NCBI GenBank assembly: GCA_044379485.1
Contig: JBIPOE010000015.1
Location: 1 to 64,000, forward strand
Source of the DNA: CAMDMI01 sp044379485
GTDB taxonomy: Bacteria; Bacteroidota; Bacteroidia; Cytophagales; Flexibacteraceae
Length of the DNA stretch: 64,000 nt
Direction of reading: 5' to 3'
The notes under the pieces are model-generated. The model did no database searches and was not told where the DNA came from. It saw only the letters and a program-made list of their open reading frames with translations. Shown here piece by piece: positions 27,676 through 37,234 of this stretch. The position numbers were made by a program, and so were the translations under genes. The stretch's first letter is position 1. Each line of letters begins with the position of its first letter.

Positions 27676-29379
27676 TTAGTTAATTTCTTTTTTGGGTCTG
27701 ACAAATGCGGACCATCCATTTTTTTCCCAGAGTAGTTTAAGTTCAGGATATCGCTCAAGACCTTCTTTCCTATCAAATTTAGTAAGGAGATAAACATCTT
27801 TCTTTACCTTACTACCCAATAAGAGACTGTCCTTCCAAATGGCAATGCTTTCGGATGGTTTATTTTTATCTATATTTTTGGGTCTGTTTGATGGTTTTAC
27901 CCTGGCATAGTAGTAGTGGGCAAAACTTTTATAATTATAGGTGATCACATAACAATCTTTTCCGGCAAGAGATTTGAAAAATTCAATGGCTGTGCCCTGG
28001 CTAAAGGATTCTATGCGGCCAATAAAAGCCCATAATATTAAGACAACCATTATTGAGGAGCCACCAAACAATACTGAGATGCCAAATTGTGATTTGTTTT
28101 TTAAAAAGAACCAAACAGAAAGAATAATAAACGCAAAAACAAAAATGCCTACCAGAAATTCATATCCATACCAATTTACAACAACATCAAGGTTAGCTAC
28201 AGCAAAAGGGTCTTTGGCCAATAGTTGTTTTAATAGGGTTTTGTTTTGGGCAAGAAAAGGGAAGCTTGTGACAATAAGACCAATCAATCCTCCTAAAAAA
28301 GCAAGGGACCAAATTATCCATTTCTGCATTTTGATGTCACCTATAAATATATGGTATGCTGAATAGGCTGCCACATAGGTTAATGGAAAATAGCAAAGGG
28401 AAGAGTAATGAACAATTTTTGATTTTACGATTGAGAACAGAACCAGTACAACCCAGAAAAGAATAAGCATATGAAGCTTAAAATCGGATAAATGCGGTCT
28501 TTGATCTGCCTTAATATAATGTCCGTGAATGAAAAAAAGTGAAGCAGGGAAACATCCAACCAAAAGCACAACAAAATGATAACCAGGAAATCCCCCATGC
28601 CCTGCATCTGGCGTAGAAAAGAGCCTGAAATTATATTTTACAAATTCTTTAATAAACCAAGGTCCATTTTTGAAATATTCATATCCATACCAAACCATTG
28701 AAATAGAGGCTGTAGCAACAACAAACATTAAGGCATTTGAAATTGAAAAGTAGAACTTGAATTTAAAGAAAATCCACCGAATGGCTATGGTTAATCCAAA
28801 TATCAGCAGTGCGGCTGGCCCTTTGGTTATTAATGCAAGGCCAATAAATATTCCGCTCATAGCGATATAAAATGTTGGGCTATTAGAGTAGCCAGTTAGC
28901 GAAAATTTCTCCTTTTGCCAGAAATATAGAATGAAGAAGTATAAGCTTAAAAATATAAACAGGTTAAACCAAGGATCTATAATCCCGGAATGAAAATATA
29001 AATTGGGTAAAATAGAGCCAGCATACATAAGAGCCCATATCAAACCAAATGTATCACTTAGTAATCTCTGGCCAATTTTAAACAAAACAACAAGGGTTAC
29101 AATTCCACAAATGGCATTTGGAAACCGGGCAGCAAAATCACCAACGCCAAAAGCATGCATTGACAGTACCTGTAGCCAAAAAAAGAAAGGTGGTTTTTCC
29201 CAAAAGGGCATGAAGTTTATATAAACTCTTCCATAGTCCTTATTGATAAACATCTCCCTTGCACATTCCGCAAAATTGATTTCATCCCAATCAAAAAGAT
29301 GTACATTTCCAAGAAATGGAATAAAGAGAAGCGCAGCTAAAACACCGATTATAAGTTCTTTAGGAAGTATTTTTAGCAT
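27676..29379 (-). CDS. Glycosyltransferase family 39 / ArnT-like membrane protein
   Basis: 567-residue polytopic membrane protein. The first periplasmic loop holds the LFDWDEINFAECAREM motif with the acidic pair expected for a GT-C catalytic site, followed by about ten hydrophobic segments and a C-terminal soluble part (about 455-567). The family transfers a sugar from a polyprenyl-phosphate donor to lipid A or protein. It is convergent with the isoprenoid synthase gene (4-base gap). The acceptor is unknown. Confidence 0.82.
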   Translation of the reverse strand: MLKILPKELIIGVLAALLFIPFLGNVHLFDWDEINFAECAREMFINKDYGRVYINFMPFWEKPPFFFWLQVLSMHAFGVGDFAARFPNAICGIVTLVVLFKIGQRLLSDTFGLIWALMYAGSILPNLYFHSGIIDPWFNLFIFLSLYFFILYFWQKEKFSLTGYSNSPTFYIAMSGIFIGLALITKGPAALLIFGLTIAIRWIFFKFKFYFSISNALMFVVATASISMVWYGYEYFKNGPWFIKEFVKYNFRLFSTPDAGHGGFPGYHFVVLLVGCFPASLFFIHGHYIKADQRPHLSDFKLHMLILFWVVLVLFSIVKSKIVHYSSLCYFPLTYVAAYSAYHIFIGDIKMQKWIIWSLAFLGGLIGLIVTSFPFLAQNKTLLKQLLAKDPFAVANLDVVVNWYGYEFLVGIFVFAFIILSVWFFLKNKSQFGISVLFGGSSIMVVLILWAFIGRIESFSQGTAIEFFKSLAGKDCYVITYNYKSFAHYYYARVKPSNRPKNIDKNKPSESIAIWKDSLLLGSKVKKDVYLLTKFDRKEGLERYPELKLLWEKNGWSAFVRPKKEIN

Positions 29380-29625
29380 TTTTAAATTTGAGAAAGTGTA
29401 TTTCTCTGGTTGAAAAGGTGATGAATGCCTGAACTAACTTTTAATTTCAGTGGTTTGATACTTGCCGCTTATTGTTTGTAACTTTTTGTTAAACTTAAAT
29501 AAAAAGTTTGTTATTTCAATAGTTTAGAATGTTTCGCTTTTAAATTGAAATTAGTTTAGCCATATAAATTGGGATGGGGTTTTAATTGAATCTCCCCTAA
29601 TTCCAATTCCTAAATAAAGTTATTG

Positions 29626-30045
29626 TCAGGCTTGCCAAACAATCTCCTTTGCTTTGCCGCCAACGGTAAGTATTAATCTTGCCGGAGCTGGGATAAAAAC
29701 CAATCTGGAAGTTTTATTTGGATACTTGTCTGCTTCTACAATTACCCCTTCTTTTGAGGATATCTCATATATTGGATCGCCATCCAGAGTTTCTCCCTTT
29801 CTTATGTAATTCTTTGCAATATAGGCGGTTGGTATAAGAACATCTGTGTCGGCACATACACGCTCATGCACGTCGTCCAAAACGTCTTCCAGATAGTTGC
29901 CAAACTCAGACAGAAAGGCATCTTCTGCATTGTGTAAATCGTCTTCTGCGCTATCATACTGCTCATCAGCGTAGTCAAGCAAGTTTAGCTTGATTCTCTT
30001 TTCAGCAAGGTCAATTAAATCAGCATTGAATTTTTTAATATTCAT
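29626..30045 (-). CDS. Conserved hypothetical protein
   Basis: 139 residues. The first half is helical and acidic (DYADEQYDSAEDDLHNAEDA); the second half has short strands (DPIYEISSKEGVIVEA, TSRLVFIPAPARLILTVGG). No signal peptide, membrane segment or catalytic motif is recognised. It stands alone between a GT39 gene and the divergently transcribed dioxygenase gene, starting with ATG at 30045. Confidence 0.6.
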   Translation of the reverse strand: MNIKKFNADLIDLAEKRIKLNLLDYADEQYDSAEDDLHNAEDAFLSEFGNYLEDVLDDVHERVCADTDVLIPTAYIAKNYIRKGETLDGDPIYEISSKEGVIVEADKYPNKTSRLVFIPAPARLILTVGGKAKEIVWQA

Positions 30046-30149
30046 AAATCAAATTTCTATTTCAGGCTCCAAAGGTTGACTAGTGTTTAGAATTATCAAA
30101 ATAAATGATTGATTTAACTGAAAAAAGTTAAAGAAAGAACTGAATACCA

Positions 30150-30157
30150 TACTTTTG
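30150..30157 (+). promoter_or_regulatory. -7 promoter element of the HPPD gene
   Basis: TACTTTTG (followed by C) matches TAnnTTTG. A start about 7 bases downstream gives a leader of some 15 bases to the ATG at 30179, supporting that start over a TTG at 30155 inside the promoter. No good -33 box was found. Confidence 0.5.
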
Positions 30158-30178
30158 CAAAATCAAAAAAAAACACCA

Positions 30179-31306
30179 ATGTTAATAGATACTGATACCA
30201 TAACATCTGCAACAACCTCGGATTTTTTACCACTTTTGGGTACAGACCACGTAGAGTTTTATGTGGGTAATGCCAAACAATCTGCCTATTACTACCAAAC
30301 CGCATTTGGTTACAGTCTGGTAGCCTATTCTGGCCCTGAAACTGGTGTAAAGGATAAAGCTTCTTACGTGTTGCAACAAGGTAAAATTCGCCTTGTGTTA
30401 ACCACTGCTTTGCAGCCAGATTCTTATATTGCCGAGCATGTAAAAAAACATGGTGATGGCGTTAAGGTTTTGGCTCTTTGGGTGGATGATGCGGCTAAAA
30501 GCTTTGCCGAAACCACAAAAAGAGGTGCCGTTGCAGTGGCAGATCCTGTTACAACTACTGATCAATTTGGTTCTGTGGTAACGGCCTCTATAAAAACGTA
30601 TGGAGAAACCATTCACACTTTTGTTGAAAGAAAAAATTATTCAGGACCGTTTCTTCCAGGCTATGTGGTTGTTAACAAACCTGCCCTATCAGCTCCCATT
30701 GGATTAAAGCATATTGATCATTGCGTTGGCAATGTTGGTTGGGGCGAAATGAACGAATGGGTTAGCTATTATGAAAACGTTATGGGCTTTAAGCTTCTGC
30801 TTACTTTTGATGACTCGGATATCTCTACTGAATATTCTGCCTTGATGTCTAAGGTGGTTTCCAATGGAAATGGATATGTAAAGTTCCCGATAAATGAGCC
30901 GGCAGAAGGCAAAAAGAAGTCCCAGATAGAAGAATACCTCGATTTTTACAAAGGTCCTGGTGTCCAACACCTTGCCCTGGCAACTGACAACATCCTTGAA
31001 ACAGTTGCTGAACTAAAAAGGCGTGGGGTTGAGTTTCTACATGTGCCTGAGGTATATTACGAAGATTTAAAAGAAAGGGTAGGGGAGATAGAAGAAGAGA
31101 TAGAAGCTATAAAAGCGCTTAATATTTTGGTCGACCGAGATGATGAGGGTTACCTTTTACAAATCTTTACCAAACCCGTGGAAGACCGGCCAACCTTATT
31201 TTACGAAATTATCCAACGCCATGGGGCACAGTCATTTGGTAAAGGAAACTTTAAGGCTCTTTTTGAATCGATTGAGAGGGAGCAGGAGCTTAGAGGGAAT
31301 TTGTAG
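30179..31306 (+). CDS. hppD: 4-Hydroxyphenylpyruvate dioxygenase
   Basis: Non-heme iron enzyme converting 4-hydroxyphenylpyruvate to homogentisate in tyrosine breakdown. About 375 residues with two vicinal-oxygen-chelate domains: the N-terminal HVEFYVGNAKQSAYYYQTAFG and the C-terminal LKHIDHCVGNV. Iron ligands are the histidine in IDHCVGN, the histidine in GVQHLALATDN and the glutamate in LFYEIIQRHGAQSFGKGNF, where the family's terminal helix signature is complete. The ATG at 30179 was preferred over TTG 30155. No homogentisate dioxygenase gene is in the window. Confidence 0.95.
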   Translation: MLIDTDTITSATTSDFLPLLGTDHVEFYVGNAKQSAYYYQTAFGYSLVAYSGPETGVKDKASYVLQQGKIRLVLTTALQPDSYIAEHVKKHGDGVKVLALWVDDAAKSFAETTKRGAVAVADPVTTTDQFGSVVTASIKTYGETIHTFVERKNYSGPFLPGYVVVNKPALSAPIGLKHIDHCVGNVGWGEMNEWVSYYENVMGFKLLLTFDDSDISTEYSALMSKVVSNGNGYVKFPINEPAEGKKKSQIEEYLDFYKGPGVQHLALATDNILETVAELKRRGVEFLHVPEVYYEDLKERVGEIEEEIEAIKALNILVDRDDEGYLLQIFTKPVEDRPTLFYEIIQRHGAQSFGKGNFKALFESIEREQELRGNL

Positions 31307-31323
31307 AAGTTTTAAATATGAGA

Positions 31324-31360
31324 CATAAAAAAACCACTTTTTCAAGTGGCTTTTTTTATG
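31324..31360. terminator. Bidirectional terminator
   Basis: CCACTT pairs with AAGTGG, extended by A and T runs on both sides (31324-31339 and 31344-31360). It separates the convergent hppD and PKD-lipoprotein genes. Confidence 0.8.
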
Positions 31361-31386
31361 TCCCATATTTTTTTAAAAATACCTTT

Positions 31387-32793
31387 TTAGAAAGTTATGT
31401 CGTCAATGTAAACATTTGGTGATGAGAAACTACCAGATTTAGTTACCCTAAAAGCTATTGTATTAGTACCTGAAGGAATTGCAATTGAACTTGATTGTTT
31501 CCATGTGAAAAGATCATTTTGATTTACGGAAATTAAAGTTGGTACATTATTAACTAATACTTCTAATTTGTCATTGCTTGCAAATGTTGTGGCATTATAC
31601 CAAAAAGTTAAATTTGTGGCAGTTGAAAAAGTCCGCGTAAATGAAGTTATAGAAAATTCCCCGTCGGATGATATAAAATTATTTCTTAATGACCTAAATC
31701 CTGTCTTTGCTTCATTTGAAGAATAATTCCAATCGCCTATTGTCCAGAAGCTTGGAACTACACCTCCTTCAAAACCAATAAAAGCTGGTATAATTTGAGT
31801 TCCACCCGATGTAGGTTCAAAATAAACTACTTCATCACCAATTTTTGCGTAAAATCTAAAGTTAACTGTGCCTATTTCTGATAAGTTTACTTCCTGATTA
31901 AAAGAACCTTTTTCAGGGGTCGTAGTTGTGGTGGATAAACCAAGTATTTGTCTGGAATTAGAGATTGTGGCAGGCGTACTTCCTTCTCTCCAGACTATTC
32001 CAAATTCATAAAAATTATCTAATATCGAAAACTTTATTGAAGAAGTAACGTCTCCTTTTAAAGTAAATCTAGACGTACTACCAACTCTTAAAACAGAAGA
32101 TCCTGAAACAAAATTTGGGGCTGGTACAGTATATGTGGAAACTGAAGAATAAGATTCTTCAACTTGCCCTGGAACCATTACATACAATCTATAATTAGTG
32201 GTTTTTCCATTTAATGGAATAGCAAAGGAAATTTTTCCGTCCGCAGTAACATTCGCCGTAACTCTTTGATCAAAGTTGTAGTATGGGGTTGCGTTCTTAG
32301 TTGAATGGACCACTTGGAATGTGTATTGAAGATCTGGATTGAGATTCGCAATGGTTCCTGTTTTAAACAAAAAAACACTTCCACCAAATGTTTGTATTGA
32401 ATCCTTTGCATCAAGTGTTAAAGGTAAATCTAAGGCATTTACAAAAATATATTCTTGTCTGGTTACTGTATTGCTTCCAGATGGTCCATTGGTAGTTAAA
32501 GATACAGCGTATTTACCAGGGCGGGAATACTTGATACCTTTTGGATCCTTCAGTCTGGAAGTGCTTGAATCTGCACCAGGGAAGCTCCAGATGTAGGCAT
32601 TGATATCGCCAGTGCTTGTACTTGTGAAATCAACTGTTCCTCCTGGTTTGATAACTACTGCACTAGCTGTAAAATTTGGTCCGGGAGCATTTTCAATTTT
32701 TACAACCTGCTCTTTTTTACCGCAGGATGAAACCATGATTCCTCCAAAGGCAACTATGACGAGGAGGAAATTGGGGATGTTTATTTTTTTCAT
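31387..32793 (-). CDS. PKD-domain surface lipoprotein
   Basis: 468 residues. The signal sequence ends in MVSSCGKKE, a lipobox with the acylated Cys24. A PKD domain spans about 38-115 (AYIWSFPGADSS, KYAVSLTTNGPSGSN). The middle is beta-rich and unassigned. The last 130 residues form a jellyroll of the choice-of-anchor type (FRSLRNNF, TNLTFWYNA, PNVYIDDITF). No type IX sorting domain is present; the lipid anchor would hold it at the outer membrane. Upstream, 118 bases away, is a small barrel gene on the same strand. Probable adhesion or binding role by family analogy. Confidence 0.75.
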   Translation of the reverse strand: MKKINIPNFLLVIVAFGGIMVSSCGKKEQVVKIENAPGPNFTASAVVIKPGGTVDFTSTSTGDINAYIWSFPGADSSTSRLKDPKGIKYSRPGKYAVSLTTNGPSGSNTVTRQEYIFVNALDLPLTLDAKDSIQTFGGSVFLFKTGTIANLNPDLQYTFQVVHSTKNATPYYNFDQRVTANVTADGKISFAIPLNGKTTNYRLYVMVPGQVEESYSSVSTYTVPAPNFVSGSSVLRVGSTSRFTLKGDVTSSIKFSILDNFYEFGIVWREGSTPATISNSRQILGLSTTTTTPEKGSFNQEVNLSEIGTVNFRFYAKIGDEVVYFEPTSGGTQIIPAFIGFEGGVVPSFWTIGDWNYSSNEAKTGFRSLRNNFISSDGEFSITSFTRTFSTATNLTFWYNATTFASNDKLEVLVNNVPTLISVNQNDLFTWKQSSSIAIPSGTNTIAFRVTKSGSFSSPNVYIDDITF

Positions 32794-32910
32794 ACTTACA
32801 TATTTTTGGCAAAGTTATGTGAAGAACAAATTGGATGTATGATTTTTTTGAAATTCTAAATTAAATTTGCCGTTTTTAGTTACAAAAACAATTAGAATCT
32901 TAAAAATGCT

Positions 32911-33654
32911 CTATAAGAAATAATTTAATCCGAACTGTAAAGTAACGCCACCACCATTTATATTATTGAAAACTGAAGCACCTGCAGCATTTAATGTGGC
33001 TCTTCTGCCTCCAACCAAAATATCATTTACATCAAGATTTACCCAATGAAACCGCAAACCTCCAAAAATTGAAAAGTTTTCACCCACCATATTTTCATAT
33101 TGAAGATGAGAAACAAGACCCAAATTTGGTTTGTAAGAAATTTTTACTGCTGGAATTGTATCCGAAGGCACTTTGATATATAAAGAATTGCCAAAAGAGG
33201 CATAAGCACCCATCCCAATATTGATATAACTTTCCTCATTTAGTTTAATGCCAGTACTTAAAACAGGCATTAAAACAATTCTGGAAAACCGGATCGTTAC
33301 ATCTTTTATTTCTGGTATGCCACTAGACAACATAAACCCGGCATGCAGGCCAAACCGAAAGATTTTATCCAGTTGTTTACCCACATAAACGTCAAGTCCA
33401 ACTCCACCGCCAGGTCCAATTTCAGCATCAGTGGTGTCATTTCCTTTTATTGCGCTTATTCCGGGCTTGATATTGTCATAACTTGCTCCCACCATAAGTT
33501 GTGCCCCAATAATCCCCTTTCCTGGCAATCCAGCAGTTTTTGGACCCAACAAGGATTGAAATGGCTTTGCCTGAACATAAGTAGTGTCTTGAGCTTTGGC
33601 TTGAAAACAGAAAAATAAAGCAATAATTGTTGAAAGTCCAAATTTAAACTTCAT
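32911..33654 (-). CDS. Small outer-membrane beta-barrel protein
   Basis: 247 residues with a clear signal peptide (FGLSTIIALFFCFQAKA) and then repeated amphipathic strands of about ten residues, ending in aromatic VTLQFGLNYFL. The pattern is that of an eight- to ten-stranded barrel. It lies between a LOG-family gene upstream and a surface lipoprotein gene downstream on the same strand. No specific family assigned. Confidence 0.65.
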   Translation of the reverse strand: MKFKFGLSTIIALFFCFQAKAQDTTYVQAKPFQSLLGPKTAGLPGKGIIGAQLMVGASYDNIKPGISAIKGNDTTDAEIGPGGGVGLDVYVGKQLDKIFRFGLHAGFMLSSGIPEIKDVTIRFSRIVLMPVLSTGIKLNEESYINIGMGAYASFGNSLYIKVPSDTIPAVKISYKPNLGLVSHLQYENMVGENFSIFGGLRFHWVNLDVNDILVGGRRATLNAAGASVFNNINGGGVTLQFGLNYFL

Positions 33655-33703
33655 AGTGATAAGAATGTGGAATTTTTTATCAATTATCTAAACCTTATAG
33701 ATT

Positions 33704-34255
33704 TTAAAGTTGTGACTTCATTTTATACAAAGCAGGAATCACTTCTTCTGGTTCACGGACAAATTCCCACATGGATCGATGAGCCTCTGTCATAAATCGT
33801 TCGCTTATAGATCTTTCAAGCATTTCCTTAAGTGGATCATAGTATCCATCTGTGTTTAATATTACAATTGGTTTGTTAAAAATACCTAACCTTTTAAGGG
33901 TAATTGCCTCCAGTAATTCTTCGAATGTTCCGCAACCACCAGCCAAAGTGATTAATCCATCCGACTTGTCCAGGAAGGTTTGTTTCCGTTGGTGCATTGT
34001 ATCTGTAAAATGGAAATCTTTTACGCCTTTGTGGTCCCATTCAACAGCTTTCATAAAGTTTGGCATTACCCCTGTAATTTTCCCGCCATTTTCAATTACT
34101 GTGTCGGCCAATTGACCCATAAGTCCCTGAGATCCACCTCCGAATATCACTTCCAGATTTTCTTTTACAAGGTAGGTTGCTAGTTTTTTGGTGGCGTCAA
34201 AATAGACATCCCGAATCAGCGGGCTTGAGGCGCAATACACACAGACACTTTTCAT
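33704..34255 (-). CDS. LOG-family (TIGR00730) protein
   Basis: 183 residues of the lysine-decarboxylase-like fold related to plant LOG, an enzyme that releases adenine-type cytokinin bases from nucleoside monophosphates. Seen are the VIFGGGSQGLMG nucleotide-binding segment (about 37-48) and the AGGCGTFEEL motif (about 105-114), the family's PGGxGTxxE signature with the first Pro replaced by Ala. In bacteria the true substrate is often AMP. It begins with ATG at 34255. Confidence 0.88.
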   Translation of the reverse strand: MKSVCVYCASSPLIRDVYFDATKKLATYLVKENLEVIFGGGSQGLMGQLADTVIENGGKITGVMPNFMKAVEWDHKGVKDFHFTDTMHQRKQTFLDKSDGLITLAGGCGTFEELLEAITLKRLGIFNKPIVILNTDGYYDPLKEMLERSISERFMTEAHRSMWEFVREPEEVIPALYKMKSQL

Positions 34256-34483
34256 TTTGTAATAGTATTAGAGGCAAATGTAAAGGGATATTAAGCCAAT
34301 CTGCTATCAATTTGTTTTAGTACTCATTTAAATCGGCTGTAGATTTATGAGTAACCTTTTGATTGAAAGGCACTAAATAGCAACTTATAGGTTTTAAATT
34401 TGAAAGAGGTTTTTTTAAAAAAGACTTTTTTGACAATTCTCTTCATCGTATTCTCTCAGTTCTTACTAGTAAACATCTGATTA

Positions 34484-34907
34484 TTGGAAACTGAATTTGA
34501 TGCCATGTTTGACCAGATCAATCACAGCATCGCTGACTATATTCAAGAAAATTACAATCCTGAAGCTTCAGTAAAAGATCGGTTTTTTTGCTGGTGGATT
34601 TCCTTTGCAATCCATTGTATTGAACGGCCATTTGATTTGACTTTTATGGAGCAACTCGCTACCTCACATTTGTATCCAAAATTTGTACTTCAACCTTCAA
34701 CGGCTTTTTATGCTGAAACGAGGTTAATTATTCAAAAGGGACAGGCGGAAGGTATAATAAGGGAAGGCAATATTTCACAGATTAATCAGTTTATCAGATG
34801 TGCAATCAGCTCATTTTATAAAGACTCACATTTCTTCAGGAAAGAAAGTAGAGAAAGATCATCTGGAATGGATGATAGAAACATGCTGGAACGGAATTAA
34901 AAAATGA
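34484..34907 (+). pseudogene. Decayed TetR-family regulator
   Basis: The open part (to about 34850) matches the ligand-binding domain of TetR-type regulators (WWISFAIHCIERPFDLTFMEQ, EGIIREGNISQINQFI). The DNA-binding helix-turn-helix is missing: just before the frame, SKHLII can be read in another phase, resembling the end of an HTH, so a frameshift near 34482 is likely. A second frameshift near 34850 changes the tail; the restored phase gives HLEWMIETCWNGIKK ending at TGA 34905-34907, the normal TetR end. The gene is therefore non-functional. Confidence 0.7.
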
Positions 34908-34940
34908 TTCCTGGTATTCTATCCAATTTATAAATACAAT

Positions 34941-34967
34941 AAAAAGGCCCCTTCCGGAGCCTTTTTT
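34941..34967. terminator. Bidirectional terminator
   Basis: AAAAAGGCCCC pairs with GGAGCCTTTTT with one mismatch. It lies directly at the 3' end of fcl (minus strand). Confidence 0.75.
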
Positions 34968-35899
34968 TATGCAAATACTGTTTCCCTTAAAGGCTTGTAA
35001 ACGGCCCTGATTCCTTCTTCCAGATCAATTTTATGATGCCAGCCAGCCTGGTGTAACTTACTTACATCCATTAGCTTACGTGGTGTTCCATCAGGCTTTG
35101 AACTATCCCAAATGATCTTGCCTTCAAATTCTGTTATTCTTGCAATCATTTCGGACAATTCCTTGATACTTAGGTCAATGCCAGTGCCAATGTTAACCAA
35201 ACCAACATCAGAAAAGTTATCCATTAAATATAAGCAAGCCTCTGCCAGATCGTCCGCATGCAAAAACTCACGTTTAGGTGAACCAGATCCCCAGACCACT
35301 ACTTCAGAGCTGCCAGACATTTTAGCTTCATGAAACTTCCTAAGCAAGGCTGGCAAAACATGGCTGTTTCCCAAATCATAATTGTCGTTTGGACCATATA
35401 AATTGGTAGGCATTACTGAAATGAAATCGCAACCATATTGTAATCGGTATGATTCACACATTTTAATGCCCGCTATTTTTGCGATGGCGTAAGGTTCATT
35501 GGTAGGTTCCAAAACTCCAGTCAGTAAATATTCTTCCTTCAATGGTTGAGGGGCCATTTTGGGATAAATACAGGATGAACCTAAAAACATAAGTTTTTTT
35601 ACACCATTTACATATGACTGATGAATGACATTATTCTGAATCATTAGATTCTCATAAATGAAATCTGCCCTGTAAATATTATTTGCTTGAATACCACCAA
35701 CTTTAGCGGCTGCCAGAAATACATATTCAGGTTTTTCTGCCTTAAAAAAACTTTCAACCTGGGCCTGATTTCTTAAATCAACTTCGGATGACCGGCGCAA
35801 TAAAAAGTTGGAATATCCCAAAGATTCCAACCTTCTCAAAATAGCTGAACCGACCATTCCTTTATGGCCAGCGATATAAATTTTTGCGTTTTTTTTCAT
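34967..35899 (-). CDS. fcl: GDP-L-fucose synthase
   Basis: Epimerase/reductase that turns GDP-4-keto-6-deoxymannose into GDP-L-fucose, downstream of Gmd. The 310-residue SDR protein has the NADP-binding GHKGMVGSAI (11-20), the serine in LGSSCIYPK (about 107) and the YAIAK catalytic pair (about 136-140). It follows gmd by 36 bases on the same strand, forming the complete GDP-mannose to GDP-fucose route for surface polysaccharide. Confidence 0.94.
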   Translation of the reverse strand: MKKNAKIYIAGHKGMVGSAILRRLESLGYSNFLLRRSSEVDLRNQAQVESFFKAEKPEYVFLAAAKVGGIQANNIYRADFIYENLMIQNNVIHQSYVNGVKKLMFLGSSCIYPKMAPQPLKEEYLLTGVLEPTNEPYAIAKIAGIKMCESYRLQYGCDFISVMPTNLYGPNDNYDLGNSHVLPALLRKFHEAKMSGSSEVVVWGSGSPKREFLHADDLAEACLYLMDNFSDVGLVNIGTGIDLSIKELSEMIARITEFEGKIIWDSSKPDGTPRKLMDVSKLHQAGWHHKIDLEEGIRAVYKPLRETVFA

Positions 35900-35935
35900 T
35901 TGAAATAAAAGGGCTGGATGACCCAGCCCAAATTT

Positions 35936-37051
35936 TTATAACTCGTAGTAGTTCATAATTTTGTGACCACCTTTTTGGAGATATTTGTCTCTTTTATAAA
36001 GCATTAGGTCATTTGTCATCATATCGTTTACCAAAGATTTCAAATCATGTTTAGGAACCCAACCTAGTTTTGTTTTGGATTTGGTAGGATCGCCAATTAA
36101 TAGTTCAACTTCGGTTGGTCTGAAATACTTTGGATCTACTGCAACCACAACTTTTCCGATTTCAATTAAATAATCAGGATTGTTGCAAGATTTAATGTAG
36201 CCTTTTTCTTCTACACCTGTTCCTTTGAATTCAAGTTCTATTCCTACTTCTCCAAAGGCCATTTTAACAAAATCTCTCACATAAGTAGTTACTCCTGTGG
36301 CAATTACATAATCTTCCGCAACTTTTTGTTGAAGAATTAAATACATGGCTTCTACATAATCTTTTGCATGTCCCCAATCTCTTTGCGCATCCAGGTTTCC
36401 AAGAAAAACTGTATCCTGAAGACCCAAAGCAATTTTAGAAACTGCTCTTGTAATTTTTCTGGTTACAAAAGTCTCTCCTCTAATAGGTGACTCATGGTTA
36501 AACAAAATACCATTGCAGGCATACATACCATAAGCTTCTCTATAATTTACCGTGATCCAATATGCATACATTTTGGCAACTGCATATGGCGATCGTGGGT
36601 AAAATGGAGTGGTTTCACTTTGAGGAACTGCTTGTACCAATCCATAAAGCTCTGAAGTAGAGGCTTGATAAATTTTAGTTTTGTCGGTTAATCCTAAAAT
36701 TCTAACTGCCTCAAGAATTCTTAAAGTTCCTATACCATCGGCATTGGCTGTATATTCAGGTGTATCAAAGCTCACTTTTACATGGCTCATTGCACCTAAA
36801 TTATAAATTTCGTCTGGTTGAACCTCTTGAACGATTCTAATTAAATTTGTGGAATCGGTCAAATCACCATAATGCAGTTTAAATCTGATATGGGATTCAT
36901 GTGGGTCCTGATACAAATGATCAATTCTATCTGTATTAAAAAGGGATGATCTTCGCTTAACACCGTGGACCTCATAACCTTTACTTAGAAGTAATTCGGC
37001 AAGATATGCACCGTCCTGACCGGTTATTCCGGTAACGAGGGCTTTTTTCAT
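35936..37051 (-). CDS. gmd: GDP-mannose 4,6-dehydratase
   Basis: First step of GDP-fucose synthesis. The start at 37051 gives the classical KKALVTGITGQDGAYLAELL beginning; a longer frame from 37087 adds 12 unlikely residues. The 371-residue SDR protein has the VKRRSSLFNTDRIDHLY segment, ASTSELYG with the active-site Thr/Ser, and the YPRSPYAVAK catalytic Tyr-Lys. It is followed by fcl, with which it probably forms an operon. Confidence 0.95.
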   Translation of the reverse strand: MKKALVTGITGQDGAYLAELLLSKGYEVHGVKRRSSLFNTDRIDHLYQDPHESHIRFKLHYGDLTDSTNLIRIVQEVQPDEIYNLGAMSHVKVSFDTPEYTANADGIGTLRILEAVRILGLTDKTKIYQASTSELYGLVQAVPQSETTPFYPRSPYAVAKMYAYWITVNYREAYGMYACNGILFNHESPIRGETFVTRKITRAVSKIALGLQDTVFLGNLDAQRDWGHAKDYVEAMYLILQQKVAEDYVIATGVTTYVRDFVKMAFGEVGIELEFKGTGVEEKGYIKSCNNPDYLIEIGKVVVAVDPKYFRPTEVELLIGDPTKSKTKLGWVPKHDLKSLVNDMMTNDLMLYKRDKYLQKGGHKIMNYYEL

Positions 37052-37234
37052 AAATGATATAAAAATTATTAAGGCGCAAGAAAGCAAAAAGGAAGGAAAT
37101 TTTTAGACTTGCTTCGATAGCATCGCAAAATCAAGCTAATTTTGAAAACCTAAATATGGATGTTTTTAAACATTTAAATAAGGTAAAATTCCTTTTTGTA
37201 AAAGTTTTTTATAATTTAATATACTGATTAATAA

